Positions 39,665 through 47,836 of a DNA stretch of 64,000 nucleotides are shown piece by piece. Positions within the stretch are counted from its first letter, which is position 1, and each line of letters opens with the position of its first letter. The notes under the pieces are model-generated. The model made no database searches, was not told where the DNA came from, and was given only the letters and a program-made list of their open reading frames with translations. Location: the NCBI RefSeq assembly GCF_039912695.1, contig NZ_JBDSPJ010000022.1:248001-312000 (forward strand). Reading direction: 5' to 3'. The stretch is from Pseudolysinimonas_A sp039912695 (lineage in GTDB: Bacteria; Actinomycetota; Actinomycetes; Actinomycetales; Microbacteriaceae). The translations under genes and the position numbers were made by a program.

Positions 39665-41347
39665 TCAGTCTCTGGTTAGGCGGCGATGCGTCGCACGATG
39701 CGGAGCTGCGGCTTCGGGGCCGAGGCGTTCGATCTTGTTCTCTTCGTACGACTCGAAGTTGCCCTCGAACCAGTACCACTTGGCGGGATCTTCGTCGGTG
39801 CCCTCGTAGGCGAGGATGTGCGTCGCGATGCGGTCAAGGAACCACCGATCGTGGGTGATGACCACCGCGCAACCGGGAAATTCGAGCAGCGCATTCTCGA
39901 GGCTCGACAGTGTTTCGATGTCGAGGTCGTTGGTGGGCTCGTCGAGTAGCAGCAGGTTGCCGCCCTCCTTCAGCGTGAGCGCCAGGTTGAGGCGGTTGCG
40001 CTCGCCACCCGACAGCACACCGGCCTTCTTCTGCTGGTCGGGTCCCTTGAAGCCGAACTTCGATACGTAGGCACGCGACGGGATCTCGGTCTTGCCGATC
40101 GTGATGATGTCGAGGCCTTCAGAGACGACCTCCCACAGCGTCTTGTTCGGGTCGATGTTCGAGCGGGTCTGGTCGACGTAGCTGATCTTGACCGTCTCGC
40201 CGATCTTGAGGTCGCCGCCATCGATGGGTTCGAGTCCGACGATCGTCTTGAACAGCGTGGTCTTGCCGACACCGTTCGGGCCGATCACGCCAACGATGCC
40301 GTTCGGCGGAAGCGTGAAGCTCAGGTTGCTGATCAGGTCGCGACCGTCAAAGCCCTTCTCCAGCTTCTTGGCCTCGATCACGATGGAGCCCAAACGCGGA
40401 CCCGGCGGAATCGAGATCTCGTCGAAGTCGAGCTTCCGCGTGCGGTCAGCCTCGGAGGCCATCTCCTCGTAACGGGCGAGGCGCGCCTTCGACTTCGTCT
40501 GGCGACCCTTGGCGCTGCTGCGCACCCACTCGAGTTCTTCCTTCAGTCGCTTCGCGAGCTTCTGATCCTTCTTGCCCTGGATATTGAGCCGCTCGGCCTT
40601 CTTTTCCAGATAGGTCGTGTAGTTGCCCTCGTAGGGGTAGAGGTGGCCGCGGTCGACCTCAGCGATCCACTGCGCGACGTTGTCGAGGAAGTACCGATCG
40701 TGGGTAATTGCGATCACAGCGCCGGGATACGACTTCAGGTGCTGCTCAAGCCAGAGCACGCTCTCGGCGTCGAGGTGGTTAGTGGGCTCATCGAGCAGCA
40801 GCAGGTCGGGCTTCTGCAGCAGAAGTTTGGTGAGCGCCACGCGGCGCTTCTCGCCACCGGAGAGGTTGTTCACCCGAGCGTCGCCCGGCGGGGTGCGGAG
40901 CGCATCCATCGCCTGTTCGAGTTGCGAGTCGAGGTCCCACGCATCGGCGGCGTCGATGTCTTCCTGCAGTTTGCCCATCTCGGCCAACAGGGTGTCGAAA
41001 TCGGCATCGGGGTCAGCCATCGCGGTCGAGATCTCGTTGAAGCGGTCGAGCTTCGCGATGATCGGGCCGACCCCCTCTTTGACGTTTTCGAGCACCGACT
41101 TCGACTCGTCGAGTTCGGGCTCCTGCATCAGGATGCCGACGGTGTACCCGTCGCTGAGCTTCGCTTCACCGTTCGACGGGGTGTCGAGCCCGGCCATGAT
41201 TTTGATGATCGTCGACTTGCCGGCACCGTTCGGCCCGACCATCCCGATCTTCGCGCCGGGAAAGAACGACATGGTGACGTCGTCGAGGATGAGTTTTTCG
41301 CCGACCGCTTTGCGGGCGCGCACCATCGAGTAGATGTATTCGGCCAT
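39665..41347 (-). CDS. ettA: Energy-dependent translational throttle protein EttA (ABC-F)
   Basis: A 560-aa ABC-F ATPase that binds the ribosomal E site and gates the first elongation steps according to ATP/ADP. Two ABC domains: Walker A GPNGAGKST and GPNGVGKTT, signatures LSGGEKRRVAL and LSGGERNRLNL, Walker B LLLLDEPTNHLD and LLLLDEPTNDLD, joined by the charged PtIM linker (EKKAERLNIQGKKDQKLAKR). The C-terminal RLGPEAAAPHRATHRRLTRD is typical of EttA. A leaderless -10 box TAAGCT lies 7 bases upstream of the ATG. Confidence 0.96.
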   Translation of the reverse strand: MAEYIYSMVRARKAVGEKLILDDVTMSFFPGAKIGMVGPNGAGKSTIIKIMAGLDTPSNGEAKLSDGYTVGILMQEPELDESKSVLENVKEGVGPIIAKLDRFNEISTAMADPDADFDTLLAEMGKLQEDIDAADAWDLDSQLEQAMDALRTPPGDARVNNLSGGEKRRVALTKLLLQKPDLLLLDEPTNHLDAESVLWLEQHLKSYPGAVIAITHDRYFLDNVAQWIAEVDRGHLYPYEGNYTTYLEKKAERLNIQGKKDQKLAKRLKEELEWVRSSAKGRQTKSKARLARYEEMASEADRTRKLDFDEISIPPGPRLGSIVIEAKKLEKGFDGRDLISNLSFTLPPNGIVGVIGPNGVGKTTLFKTIVGLEPIDGGDLKIGETVKISYVDQTRSNIDPNKTLWEVVSEGLDIITIGKTEIPSRAYVSKFGFKGPDQQKKAGVLSGGERNRLNLALTLKEGGNLLLLDEPTNDLDIETLSSLENALLEFPGCAVVITHDRWFLDRIATHILAYEGTDEDPAKWYWFEGNFESYEENKIERLGPEAAAPHRATHRRLTRD

Positions 41348-41354
41348 GGGCTCA

Positions 41355-41360
41355 AGCTTA
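41355..41360 (-). promoter_or_regulatory. -10 box of leaderless ettA promoter
   Basis: TAAGCT on the minus strand, 7 bases before the ettA ATG, with no ribosome-binding sequence between. Confidence 0.6.
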
Positions 41361-41390
41361 GGAGCGGGCGGAAGCCTCGGCCGACGAAGC

Positions 41391-41396
41391 TACAGT
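41391..41396 (+). promoter_or_regulatory. -10 box before the HicB-like gene
   Basis: TACAGT lies 23 bases before the ATG at 41420, with GGAGG between, fitting a short leadered transcript. Confidence 0.4.
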
Positions 41397-41419
41397 CGGA
41401 GGGACGCGACGGAGGCCGC

Positions 41420-41665
41420 ATGGATGTCACGGGCTACAGCTACTTCATCGAGCGGCGCGAGAGCGACAAGCGCTGGCTCGCGACGGTTGAGGAGTTCCCC
41501 GACCTGAGCGCCGCATCGAAGATTCACAACCGCGCGCTCAATGAGCTTCGGGATGCTGTCGCGGCCGAGATCACGCGACGCCGGAAGGCGGGCGAGGTGG
41601 TACCCGGTCCCACTCGACCGCCCACGGCGGTGTCGACGTTTCTCAAGAACATCGGGCTGACCTGA
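41420..41665 (+). CDS. HicB-like antitoxin family protein, orphan
   Basis: An 81-aa protein starting YSYFIERRESDKRWLATVEE then FPDLSA, the HicB partial RNase-H-like fold with its conserved EFP(D/G)L motif, and a C-terminal helix rich in Arg/Lys. GGAGG lies 4 bases before the ATG. No HicA toxin (about 60 aa with a dsRNA-binding fold and His) is next to it on either side, so it is an orphan antitoxin or an unrelated regulator that uses the fold. Confidence 0.75.
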   Translation: MDVTGYSYFIERRESDKRWLATVEEFPDLSAASKIHNRALNELRDAVAAEITRRRKAGEVVPGPTRPPTAVSTFLKNIGLT

Positions 41666-41704
41666 GCTGACAGGCGCTCGCACGACACGACTACCCGAAG
41701 ATGA

Positions 41705-42163
41705 CTACCAGTCGATCGTGCGCGTGGTGCCGATGAGGCAGCGGCCGGTCTCGAGGATCGCGCCGGTCGTCGAGTCGTAGCCGATGTTGCCGTACTGCCC
41801 AATGAGGCAGTTGCCGTTGATCTTGATCGAGAACGAGATGTTGTCGGCCGGGCCGTTGATCGCCGTGCGATCCGAGGTGACCTCCATGACGTTGATGGCA
41901 TAGCCGGCAGCGACCAGATTGTCGATGAACGCGCGGCCGTCAAGGGTGCCGCCGGCAGCAATCAGCCGCTCGTTGACGAGATCGAAGTACGCCTTGTTGC
42001 TCGTGGCCGAACCCTCAAGGTGGATCTCGGGAGTTGCCGCGGGTGCCGGAGACGCGCTCGGCTGTCCGCCCGAGGTCTGCGTCGGGGTGGGAGTCGCCGC
42101 ACCGCAGCCAGCGAGCAGGAGCACCGCGGCGAGCGCGGCGAGTCCCGCGTGCGCGATCCGCAT
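41705..42163 (-). CDS. Hypothetical lipoprotein (DUF6993-like)
   Basis: A 152-aa lipoprotein. The signal peptide RIAHAGLAALAAVLLLAGC has lipobox LLAGC, then a Pro/Thr/Ser-rich linker, then a domain with GGTLDGRAFIDNLVAAGY and a C-terminal pair of cysteines in GNCLIGQYGNIGY and ETGRCLIGTTR, probably a disulfide. I recognise this C-terminal domain from small lipoproteins of Microbacteriaceae (DUF6993 as I recall it). Function unknown. It follows the ssb terminator. Confidence 0.78.
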   Translation of the reverse strand: MRIAHAGLAALAAVLLLAGCGAATPTPTQTSGGQPSASPAPAATPEIHLEGSATSNKAYFDLVNERLIAAGGTLDGRAFIDNLVAAGYAINVMEVTSDRTAINGPADNISFSIKINGNCLIGQYGNIGYDSTTGAILETGRCLIGTTRTIDW

Positions 42164-42174
42164 CGAAAAACCCC

Positions 42175-42206
42175 ATCCCGACTCGGCGGGATCACCGAGT
42201 CGGGAT
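42175..42206 (-). terminator. Rho-independent-like terminator after ssb
   Basis: ATCCCGACTCGG and CCGAGTCGGGAT are perfect 12-bp arms with an 8-base loop. On the minus strand the stem is followed by GGGGTTTTT, so it resembles a classical terminator for ssb. The downstream lipoprotein gene starts only 12 bases later, so its own transcription start must lie within or before the hairpin. Confidence 0.75.
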
Positions 42207-42236
42207 GATTGTACGTGGGGCTCGGCGCGGGAATGC

Positions 42237-42737
42237 TCAGAACGGAACGGGCAACTCCATGGGCCGCTTCGACCGCGCTTCAGCGAGATCGTCGATGACG
42301 GGCTCCGGGGCATCAGGTCCCGCCGGAATCGATTCGGCCGCGGCGGCGCTCGCCTCGGTGTCGGCTTCAACGACGGCAGTCGCTGTCGACCGGGTGAACG
42401 CCGAGGTGCCGAACGTGAGGTCGTGGCCGAGAGAGTCGGCATCCACCTCGATCGTCGTGCCGGTCTTCTCGTCGGTCTGCCAGTCGCGGATGCGCAGGCG
42501 GCCCGTCACGACGACGCGCTGACCCTTGAGCACCGATCCGATCGCATTGACGGCGAGCTGGCGAAACGCGGTAATCGTGTACCAGTTGGTGTCAGCATCC
42601 ACCCACTTCTGTTCGGATCGGTCGAACTTGCGCTGGGTGGAGGCGAGGCGGAACGAGGTGATCTGAAGCCCCTCGCTCGTGACGATGTGCTTGGGCGGCG
42701 TGGCGACCAGGCCGGTAAGAGTGATCGTGTCGGTCAT
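42237..42737 (-). CDS. ssb: Single-stranded DNA-binding protein (paralogue)
   Basis: A 166-aa OB-fold protein. The first 110 residues match SSB: MTDTITLTGLVATPPKHIVT, FRLASTQRKFD, WYTITAFRQLAVNAIGSVLK, GQRVVVTGRLRIRDWQT. The tail is Ala/Glu-rich and ends PMELPVPF, not the acidic DDDIPF tip by which housekeeping SSB recruits repair and replication proteins. It is also isolated from rpsF/rpsR, so this is probably a secondary SSB of the SsbB type. ATG at 42737 has GAGGAG 7 bases upstream. Confidence 0.9.
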   Translation of the reverse strand: MTDTITLTGLVATPPKHIVTSEGLQITSFRLASTQRKFDRSEQKWVDADTNWYTITAFRQLAVNAIGSVLKGQRVVVTGRLRIRDWQTDEKTGTTIEVDADSLGHDLTFGTSAFTRSTATAVVEADTEASAAAAESIPAGPDAPEPVIDDLAEARSKRPMELPVPF

Positions 42738-42847
42738 GGGACTGCTCCTCATCTGGATGGAATGGCCCGGATGCCGGCAACCCGCTCGTGCCTAGAAGTG
42801 GTGCCGACATCCGGTTTCCCCATCGTTCGACGTCAGCCCAGACGCAG

Positions 42848-42888
42848 CGACGCCCGGCACGTGTTCTGCGGAACACGGCCGGGCGTCG
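42848..42888 (-). terminator. Long hairpin terminator
   Basis: CGACGCCCGGC and GCCGGGCGTCG enclose a second perfect stem CGTGTTC-tgcg-GAACACG, giving an almost fully paired 41-base hairpin. It follows the small gene at 42912-43124 on the minus strand and precedes ssb. Confidence 0.75.
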
Positions 42889-42911
42889 GCGGTTGGGGAG
42901 GAGCGGCGAGG

Positions 42912-43124
42912 TCAGTGCTCGCGGAACTCCGGCCACTCGGAGCCGGTGGGGAGCGTCGCGTGCAACGCGCTCTTCGCGACCTCAAGCGACGGGAAGTCGC
43001 GGGCCGGCGAATCGTCGAGCAGCCGCACACTGAATCCGTCTGCGGTGCGATGGATGGAGCCGAGGGCTCCGGCCGGACCGAAAGCGATCCAGCGCTGACC
43101 TGTCATCATCGTGTTTTCAGCCAT
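42912..43124 (-). CDS. Small hypothetical protein (70 aa)
   Basis: A 70-aa soluble protein of unknown function: MTGQRWIAFGPAGALGSIHR, then a short beta-hairpin-like stretch DGFSVRLLDDSP and a helix. TACCTT lies 6 bases before the ATG at 43124, so it is likely transcribed leaderless, and a strong hairpin follows the stop; both support a real gene. Confidence 0.72.
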   Translation of the reverse strand: MAENTMMTGQRWIAFGPAGALGSIHRTADGFSVRLLDDSPARDFPSLEVAKSALHATLPTGSEWPEFREH

Positions 43125-43420
43125 GGTTCGAAGGTATCCCCGAACGCCTGGCGAGGCGGCGAATGCCCAGCAGTCCCCCAGCTCGCCCCCCGTTCGGGGC
43201 GAAACACGGGATTTCGTTCGGGATCACGAACATCGTGCGCCGCGCCCGATTGCCCTGGGGGCAGGGACTGGGCATCATCAGTTTTGGGACAAGCGCTTAA
43301 ACGGTTCGGGGGAATCGTATTGGGTCCATGTTTACGGGTAACTCGGATCCAGCGCTCGGGCCGGTTCAGGTAGCTTCACAGCACCGGAACCGGCCCGATC
43401 CTGTTCTCAAGGAGGCACAG
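43125..43420 (+). other. Intergenic region upstream of the kinase cluster
   Basis: About 296 bases without a convincing gene. It contains the promoter of the small minus-strand gene (43131-43136) and, towards the right, the likely promoter of the membrane protein-kinase-regulator operon, ending in AAGGAGG at 43409-43415. An ORF starting with ATG at 43328 would extend the membrane protein but has no ribosome site. No repeat or RNA fold stands out. Confidence 0.6.
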
Positions 43421-44785
43421 GTGGTTACGACCGCTCAGGCCTTCTCCGGTCGGTGGGCGGCAAATCGGCGTAGCTGGCTGTTGACCTTCATCCCGATTTC
43501 GCTTCTGGTCGTCTTCCAGGAGCTCTCCAGCTCGTTTCCCACGTTCGGCTGGATCGTGCTGTCGGCCCTCCTCCAGTCGATCGCGATGGCGGTCTGGGCG
43601 CTCACCGTGGCAGCCATCTCACGCGCACTGACCGGGCGGGTCACGCTGATCGCATCCGGCATCATGTGGACCGGAATCGGGGTTGCCCGCGGTGTCGTAG
43701 GCGCCCTCGTCGCGCTCGCTGCGGGCGTCGACCCAGACTGGGTCTACCGGATCTGCTTTTGGATCGCGGTGGCCTGGGCTCTGGTGCCGATCGTGACCTA
43801 TGTTCTGGCAAAGGCTGACGAAAGCCGCGGCCTGCTCAGTCAACGAGACGCTGCAAAGCGTTCGCTCGCCGCGCTGGAGGCGAGCCACATCGAGTCCGGA
43901 GACGCCCGGGCAGAACGCATGGCCGAGGCCCTCGACGACAGTGTCAGACCCGCCCTCGAGGAAATCCGCGCCGGCCTCGCGACCGGGGTGCACTCCCCCA
44001 GCGATTTCGACGAGCTGCGCGCTCGATTGGACACGCTCACTGAGCTCACTTCGTCGTTCTCGGTCACGCCGCAGGTCGCATCCCAACCGCACCTGCGCCG
44101 GGTGTCGCTGCTGCGAGCGCTGACCGGTTTCGAGCTGCGACGGCCCGTCTACGCCGCGCTCATCACCGGGGTCATGACCTCGATGCTGCTTCTTCCCGAC
44201 GCGATCAGGTTCGGCGGGTGGATGCGGGCAACCGAGATCGCCCTCGCGGTCGCGGTTGCCGTGGCAGTGGCCATCGCAGGGGGATTCCTATTGAGGCGTT
44301 TTCGTTCCCGTACGTGGCTACGAACTCTGCTGGGAAGAGGATCCGGGCTGGTCGCGGGCACCGCGGGCGCGGCCTTTCTCGTCCTGCTGCCCGGTTACCG
44401 TCTGGGTGCTCAAGAAATTGCCCTGCTTGTCCTGCTCCCGATTCTCTTCGCTGGCGCATCAACAGTGCTCGCCTTGGCCGTCGGGTTGTGGAGTTCCAAC
44501 GGCGAGCTCGCTCTCGCGCTCGAAGCGGATCAGCGCGCGCTCGATCGGCGGCGAGACGAGCTGCGCGCAGCCGATGATGCCGCCGCGCAAAGCCTGCTCG
44601 CTCTCGTGCGGGGCGATCTCAACGGACGGTTAGCCGCGTCAGCGATGGCGCTGGCATTTCTCGCCGACGGATCGGTCGATGATGCGCGTCGTCCGGCGAT
44701 CCTTGCGGGCGTGCGCGCGCATCTTGAGGGCGCGGCGGCGGAACTCGATGCGCTTCACGTCCCAGATGGGGGGCTGCTGCGATGA
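43421..44785 (+). CDS. Multi-pass membrane protein, possible sensor of the kinase cluster
   Basis: A 454-aa protein. GTG 43421 is set by AAGGAGG five bases upstream. About four helices (residues 15-125), then a cytoplasmic helical linker, then four more helices (about 225-360), then a C-terminal helical region SLLALVRGDLNGRLAASAMA and ILAGVRAHLEGAAAELDAL that looks like a two-helix dimerisation domain without an ATPase domain or phospho-histidine motif. It is joined to the PAS hybrid kinase by ATGA (44782-44785). I infer that it is a membrane partner for that soluble kinase; I know of no named family. Confidence 0.72.
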   Translation: MVTTAQAFSGRWAANRRSWLLTFIPISLLVVFQELSSSFPTFGWIVLSALLQSIAMAVWALTVAAISRALTGRVTLIASGIMWTGIGVARGVVGALVALAAGVDPDWVYRICFWIAVAWALVPIVTYVLAKADESRGLLSQRDAAKRSLAALEASHIESGDARAERMAEALDDSVRPALEEIRAGLATGVHSPSDFDELRARLDTLTELTSSFSVTPQVASQPHLRRVSLLRALTGFELRRPVYAALITGVMTSMLLLPDAIRFGGWMRATEIALAVAVAVAVAIAGGFLLRRFRSRTWLRTLLGRGSGLVAGTAGAAFLVLLPGYRLGAQEIALLVLLPILFAGASTVLALAVGLWSSNGELALALEADQRALDRRRDELRAADDAAAQSLLALVRGDLNGRLAASAMALAFLADGSVDDARRPAILAGVRAHLEGAAAELDALHVPDGGLLR

Positions 44786-47151
44786 CGGCGCCACCCCTAC
44801 ACTCCAGGCATGGTGGTTCGCTGCCATCGGGCCAGGGGGGCGCGAATGATCAGATGCTTACGGGACTCGCTGCTTCCGCTGCAGTGCGCACTCCCCGCGC
44901 CGCGCCACCACGCGCGCGCCGACTGATGGATTCCACGCGGAAGAAGGTCGGGGAGTGGAACGACTCTCTGGAACTTCTGGCGCTTCGAACCCTTTTTGAG
45001 AGCAAGCCCAGCGCGGTATACGTTCTCGACACTGCAGGCCATTACCTCGCCGGCAACCCTGCACTCTCCCGGCGAACCGGAGTGCCGTGGGAGCGCCTGC
45101 GCGAGATGGATTTCAGACCGACCGTCCACCCCGACGACATCGACTTGGTCGAGGCCGAGTTCCAGGCAGCCGTCTCCGGGGATGTCCGGCAGTATGTGAG
45201 CCGCGGAATCCGTCCCGATGGCTCGACGTTCACCGCCGACGTGGTCAACATCCCGGTCAGCTCCCAAGGCAAGGTCGTTGCGGTCGTCGGGATTTCCCAC
45301 GACATCGACGAATTCGATCGGATCCGCGCGTCGCTCGGGCACACCGAAGATGTGCTGCGCGTTGCCCTCGACGGCGTCGATGAGGCGATGATGTTCGTCG
45401 ATCATGACTGGCGCGTCATTTTTGCGAATTCGAAGGCCGCCGCCGATCTCAACAAGACCATCGAAGAACTGGTCGGAGCAGACCTCTGGGAGGTCCGTCC
45501 GGTCGGCTCCGACCTCGAAGACTCGCTTCGGATGACGATGCGCGACGGCAAGGGTCACGCTCGCCGCGTCTTCGATCCGTCGGTCGCCAAATGGTTCGAG
45601 ATTTCAGCATTCCCTGCCGGTGAACTTCTCGGTCTCCACGCGCGCGACGTCACCGAGATCGAAGAAGCCCGTATCCAGCTCGACGAGAGCGATCGGCGGC
45701 AGGATGCCCTGAAGCTGCTTCTGGATGAGGCGTCGGACGCGATCCTGATGCGCGGCCTGGCCGGCTCGGTGGATTACGGCAACCACAGTGCGGGGGTATT
45801 GCTCGGCCGAACCGTCGAAGAACTGAACGGACTGCCGGTGCGAGAACTGCTCGGCACCGGCAACCTGGCTGCCTACGACGTGGCGGAAGCCGAGCTGGGC
45901 CGCACCGGAAAGTGGGAAGGCGAACTGTTCGTCGTGCGGCCGGATGGCGAGCAACGGCTGACCCGTGCCCGTTGGCATCTCATCGCCGCGGTCGATGGCA
46001 CTCCCGACGGGGTGTTCTGTGTACTCACCGATCTGACCGATCAACGCAAGCAGGATGAGCTCGCGTTTCGCGATCAACGGATGGAGAGCATCGGCACGCT
46101 CGCCAGCGGGATCTCGCACGACCTCAACAACGTTCTCACCCCGCTCATGCTCTCGACCCAGCTGCTTGCAGACGGGGAGACTGACCCGAACCGCACCCGC
46201 ATCCTCACCGGAATGCAGGCGACGATCGAGCGTGGCGCAGCGATGATCAGGCAGGTGCTCACTTTCGCACGTGGAGTGGAAGGCGTTCGGGAGACCGTCG
46301 ACATTGCCAAGGTCACCCGTCGCTTTGAAGATTTCTGTGCCGACATCCTGCCTAAAAACCTTGCGGTCTCGGTGAAGTCCGAAGACGATCTCTGGGTACT
46401 CGGAGACCCCACCCAGCTGCTGCAGGTGCTCATGAACCTCGCGACGAACGCACGCGACGCGATGCCCGAGGGGGGACACCTTCGGCTGACCGCGGCGCGA
46501 GCCGGCGATCTGGTCGTCATCGAAGTTGCCGATGACGGACCGGGCATGCCCGCCGCGGTCGTGGAACGGATCTTCGAACCGTTCTTCACAACGAAGGGGA
46601 TCGGTCACGGGACGGGCCTCGGGCTGGCGGTGTCGCAGGCTATCGCGCGCACGCACGGTGGCTCCCTCGAAGTGTCGAGCTCACCCGGCCACGGAACCAC
46701 CTTCCGAATGGAATTGCCGCGTATCGAGAACGACGACCTCGACGCCCCGCAGCTCGAGGAAGCACCCGCGCTCCCTTCTCTCGACGGAGCCCGCATCCTG
46801 ATCGTCGATGATGACGATGCCATTGCGGAGGTCGCATCCCTCGTCATCGCCGCGGCGGGTGGCATCCCCGTCAAAGCGCGGGACGCGGCCGCGGGACAGC
46901 GCGCCCTAGAGGAGCCACCCATCGATGTCGTGCTCACTGACCTCGTCATGCCCGGCACATCCGGACGCCAGTTTCTCGACTGGCTCGCCAAGCACCACCC
47001 CGCTCTGCCCGTCGTAACGATGTCGGGCGTGCCCATCCAGGTCGGAGCATCCCTCGCTCGCCGCAACGTGGTCGCGAGTCTCGACAAGCCCTTCTCGTCT
47101 CTTGACCTTCTGGACGCTGTCCGGGTCGCGATGGCGGGGCGCCCGGAATGA
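44782..47151 (+). CDS. PAS-containing hybrid sensor histidine kinase
   Basis: A 789-aa soluble kinase. Three PAS-like domains lie at about 65-180, 190-305 and 310-420. The HisKA box GISHDLNNVLTPLMLSTQLL carries phospho-acceptor His446, in the NtrB-like style (HDLNN). The ATPase domain has NLATNARDAMP, DDGPGMP and GTGLGLAVSQAIARTHGGSL. A C-terminal receiver (about 670-785) has IVDDDDA, Asp720 in VLTDLVMPGT and the lysine in SLDKPF. ATGA overlaps at both ends couple it to the membrane protein and the response regulator. Hybrid NtrB-like kinases are common in proteobacteria and rare in this group. Confidence 0.92.
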   Translation: MTAPPLHSRHGGSLPSGQGGANDQMLTGLAASAAVRTPRAAPPRARRLMDSTRKKVGEWNDSLELLALRTLFESKPSAVYVLDTAGHYLAGNPALSRRTGVPWERLREMDFRPTVHPDDIDLVEAEFQAAVSGDVRQYVSRGIRPDGSTFTADVVNIPVSSQGKVVAVVGISHDIDEFDRIRASLGHTEDVLRVALDGVDEAMMFVDHDWRVIFANSKAAADLNKTIEELVGADLWEVRPVGSDLEDSLRMTMRDGKGHARRVFDPSVAKWFEISAFPAGELLGLHARDVTEIEEARIQLDESDRRQDALKLLLDEASDAILMRGLAGSVDYGNHSAGVLLGRTVEELNGLPVRELLGTGNLAAYDVAEAELGRTGKWEGELFVVRPDGEQRLTRARWHLIAAVDGTPDGVFCVLTDLTDQRKQDELAFRDQRMESIGTLASGISHDLNNVLTPLMLSTQLLADGETDPNRTRILTGMQATIERGAAMIRQVLTFARGVEGVRETVDIAKVTRRFEDFCADILPKNLAVSVKSEDDLWVLGDPTQLLQVLMNLATNARDAMPEGGHLRLTAARAGDLVVIEVADDGPGMPAAVVERIFEPFFTTKGIGHGTGLGLAVSQAIARTHGGSLEVSSSPGHGTTFRMELPRIENDDLDAPQLEEAPALPSLDGARILIVDDDDAIAEVASLVIAAAGGIPVKARDAAAGQRALEEPPIDVVLTDLVMPGTSGRQFLDWLAKHHPALPVVTMSGVPIQVGASLARRNVVASLDKPFSSLDLLDAVRVAMAGRPE

Positions 47152-47789
47152 CCGACGACTCCCGTGCCATCCACGTCGTGGTCGCTGAGGACGACGACTT
47201 CACCCGTTCACTCGTCGCCGACGGCTTGCGTGCCGAGGGGTTCGAGGTGGCCGAGGCGCGACTTCCCGATGAGGCGTGGGATTTGGTGGGCGAAGGAGCT
47301 CACGTTCTGTTGAGCGATCTGGATTTCGGCCACGGCATCTCGGCGGGTCCGTTGCTTCGGCGGATGGCCGAGGAACGACCGTGGATTCCCCTGGTCGTGC
47401 TCACGTCGCACATGTCGCCGGAACTTGCCGTCAGCGCCGCAGACGCGCTGCCGCGTGACCTCGTCTACGTCGTCAAATCCCGGTTGCGCCGGATGCAGGA
47501 CATCGCGGAAGCGATCCGAGACGCGCTCGCCGGGCGAGGCACCGGACGACAGGCCGACAGTGACTCACCGACCCTTACCGTGACGGCGGCGCAAGCCGGG
47601 ATGCTGCGGATGTTGGCGAGCGGCCTCACGACGAAGGCGATTGCGGAGCAGCGCGGAACCACCCTGCGCGCGGCAGAAGGGATGATCTCACGCCTCTACG
47701 CGGCGCTCGGGGTCGACGACGACGAGTCGACTTCCCCGCGCATCTCGGCAATCAGGCTGTGGCAGCAGGGGCGGATCCGCGTCAACTGA
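47148..47789 (+). CDS. Response regulator with LuxR-like HTH
   Basis: A 213-aa regulator. The receiver has AEDDDF at the acidic pocket, Asp57 in LLSDLDFGHG as the likely phosphorylation site and lysine in YVVKSRLRR. The C-terminal LTVTAAQAGMLRMLASGLTT then KAIAEQRGTTLRAAEGMISR is a divergent LuxR-type helix-turn-helix. It overlaps the hybrid kinase by ATGA and is the expected output of the kinase phosphorelay, although the route would still need a histidine phosphotransfer step between two receivers. Confidence 0.88.
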   Translation: MTDDSRAIHVVVAEDDDFTRSLVADGLRAEGFEVAEARLPDEAWDLVGEGAHVLLSDLDFGHGISAGPLLRRMAEERPWIPLVVLTSHMSPELAVSAADALPRDLVYVVKSRLRRMQDIAEAIRDALAGRGTGRQADSDSPTLTVTAAQAGMLRMLASGLTTKAIAEQRGTTLRAAEGMISRLYAALGVDDDESTSPRISAIRLWQQGRIRVN

Positions 47790-47824
47790 CGTCCCGTCTG
47801 CCCGCGACCCGGTCGCGCCGCTCT

Positions 47825-47830
47825 TAGGCT
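47825..47830 (+). promoter_or_regulatory. -10 box of leaderless aldo/keto reductase promoter
   Basis: TAGGCT lies 6 bases before the GTG at 47837; no ribosome site. Confidence 0.55.
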
Positions 47831-47836
47831 GGGTGC

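Noticed and set aside
41705..42163. Cell-wall or enzyme function for the small lipoprotein
   Set aside because: Only a lipobox and a cysteine pair are visible; nothing supports a catalytic role.
43328..43420. Upstream ATG start for the kinase-cluster membrane protein
   Set aside because: No ribosome site, while GTG 43421 has AAGGAGG at ideal spacing.
47804..47818. CGCGAC-CCG-GTCGCG hairpin after the response regulator
   Set aside because: The stem is 6 bp with no T-run, and such dyads are frequent by chance at this GC content.
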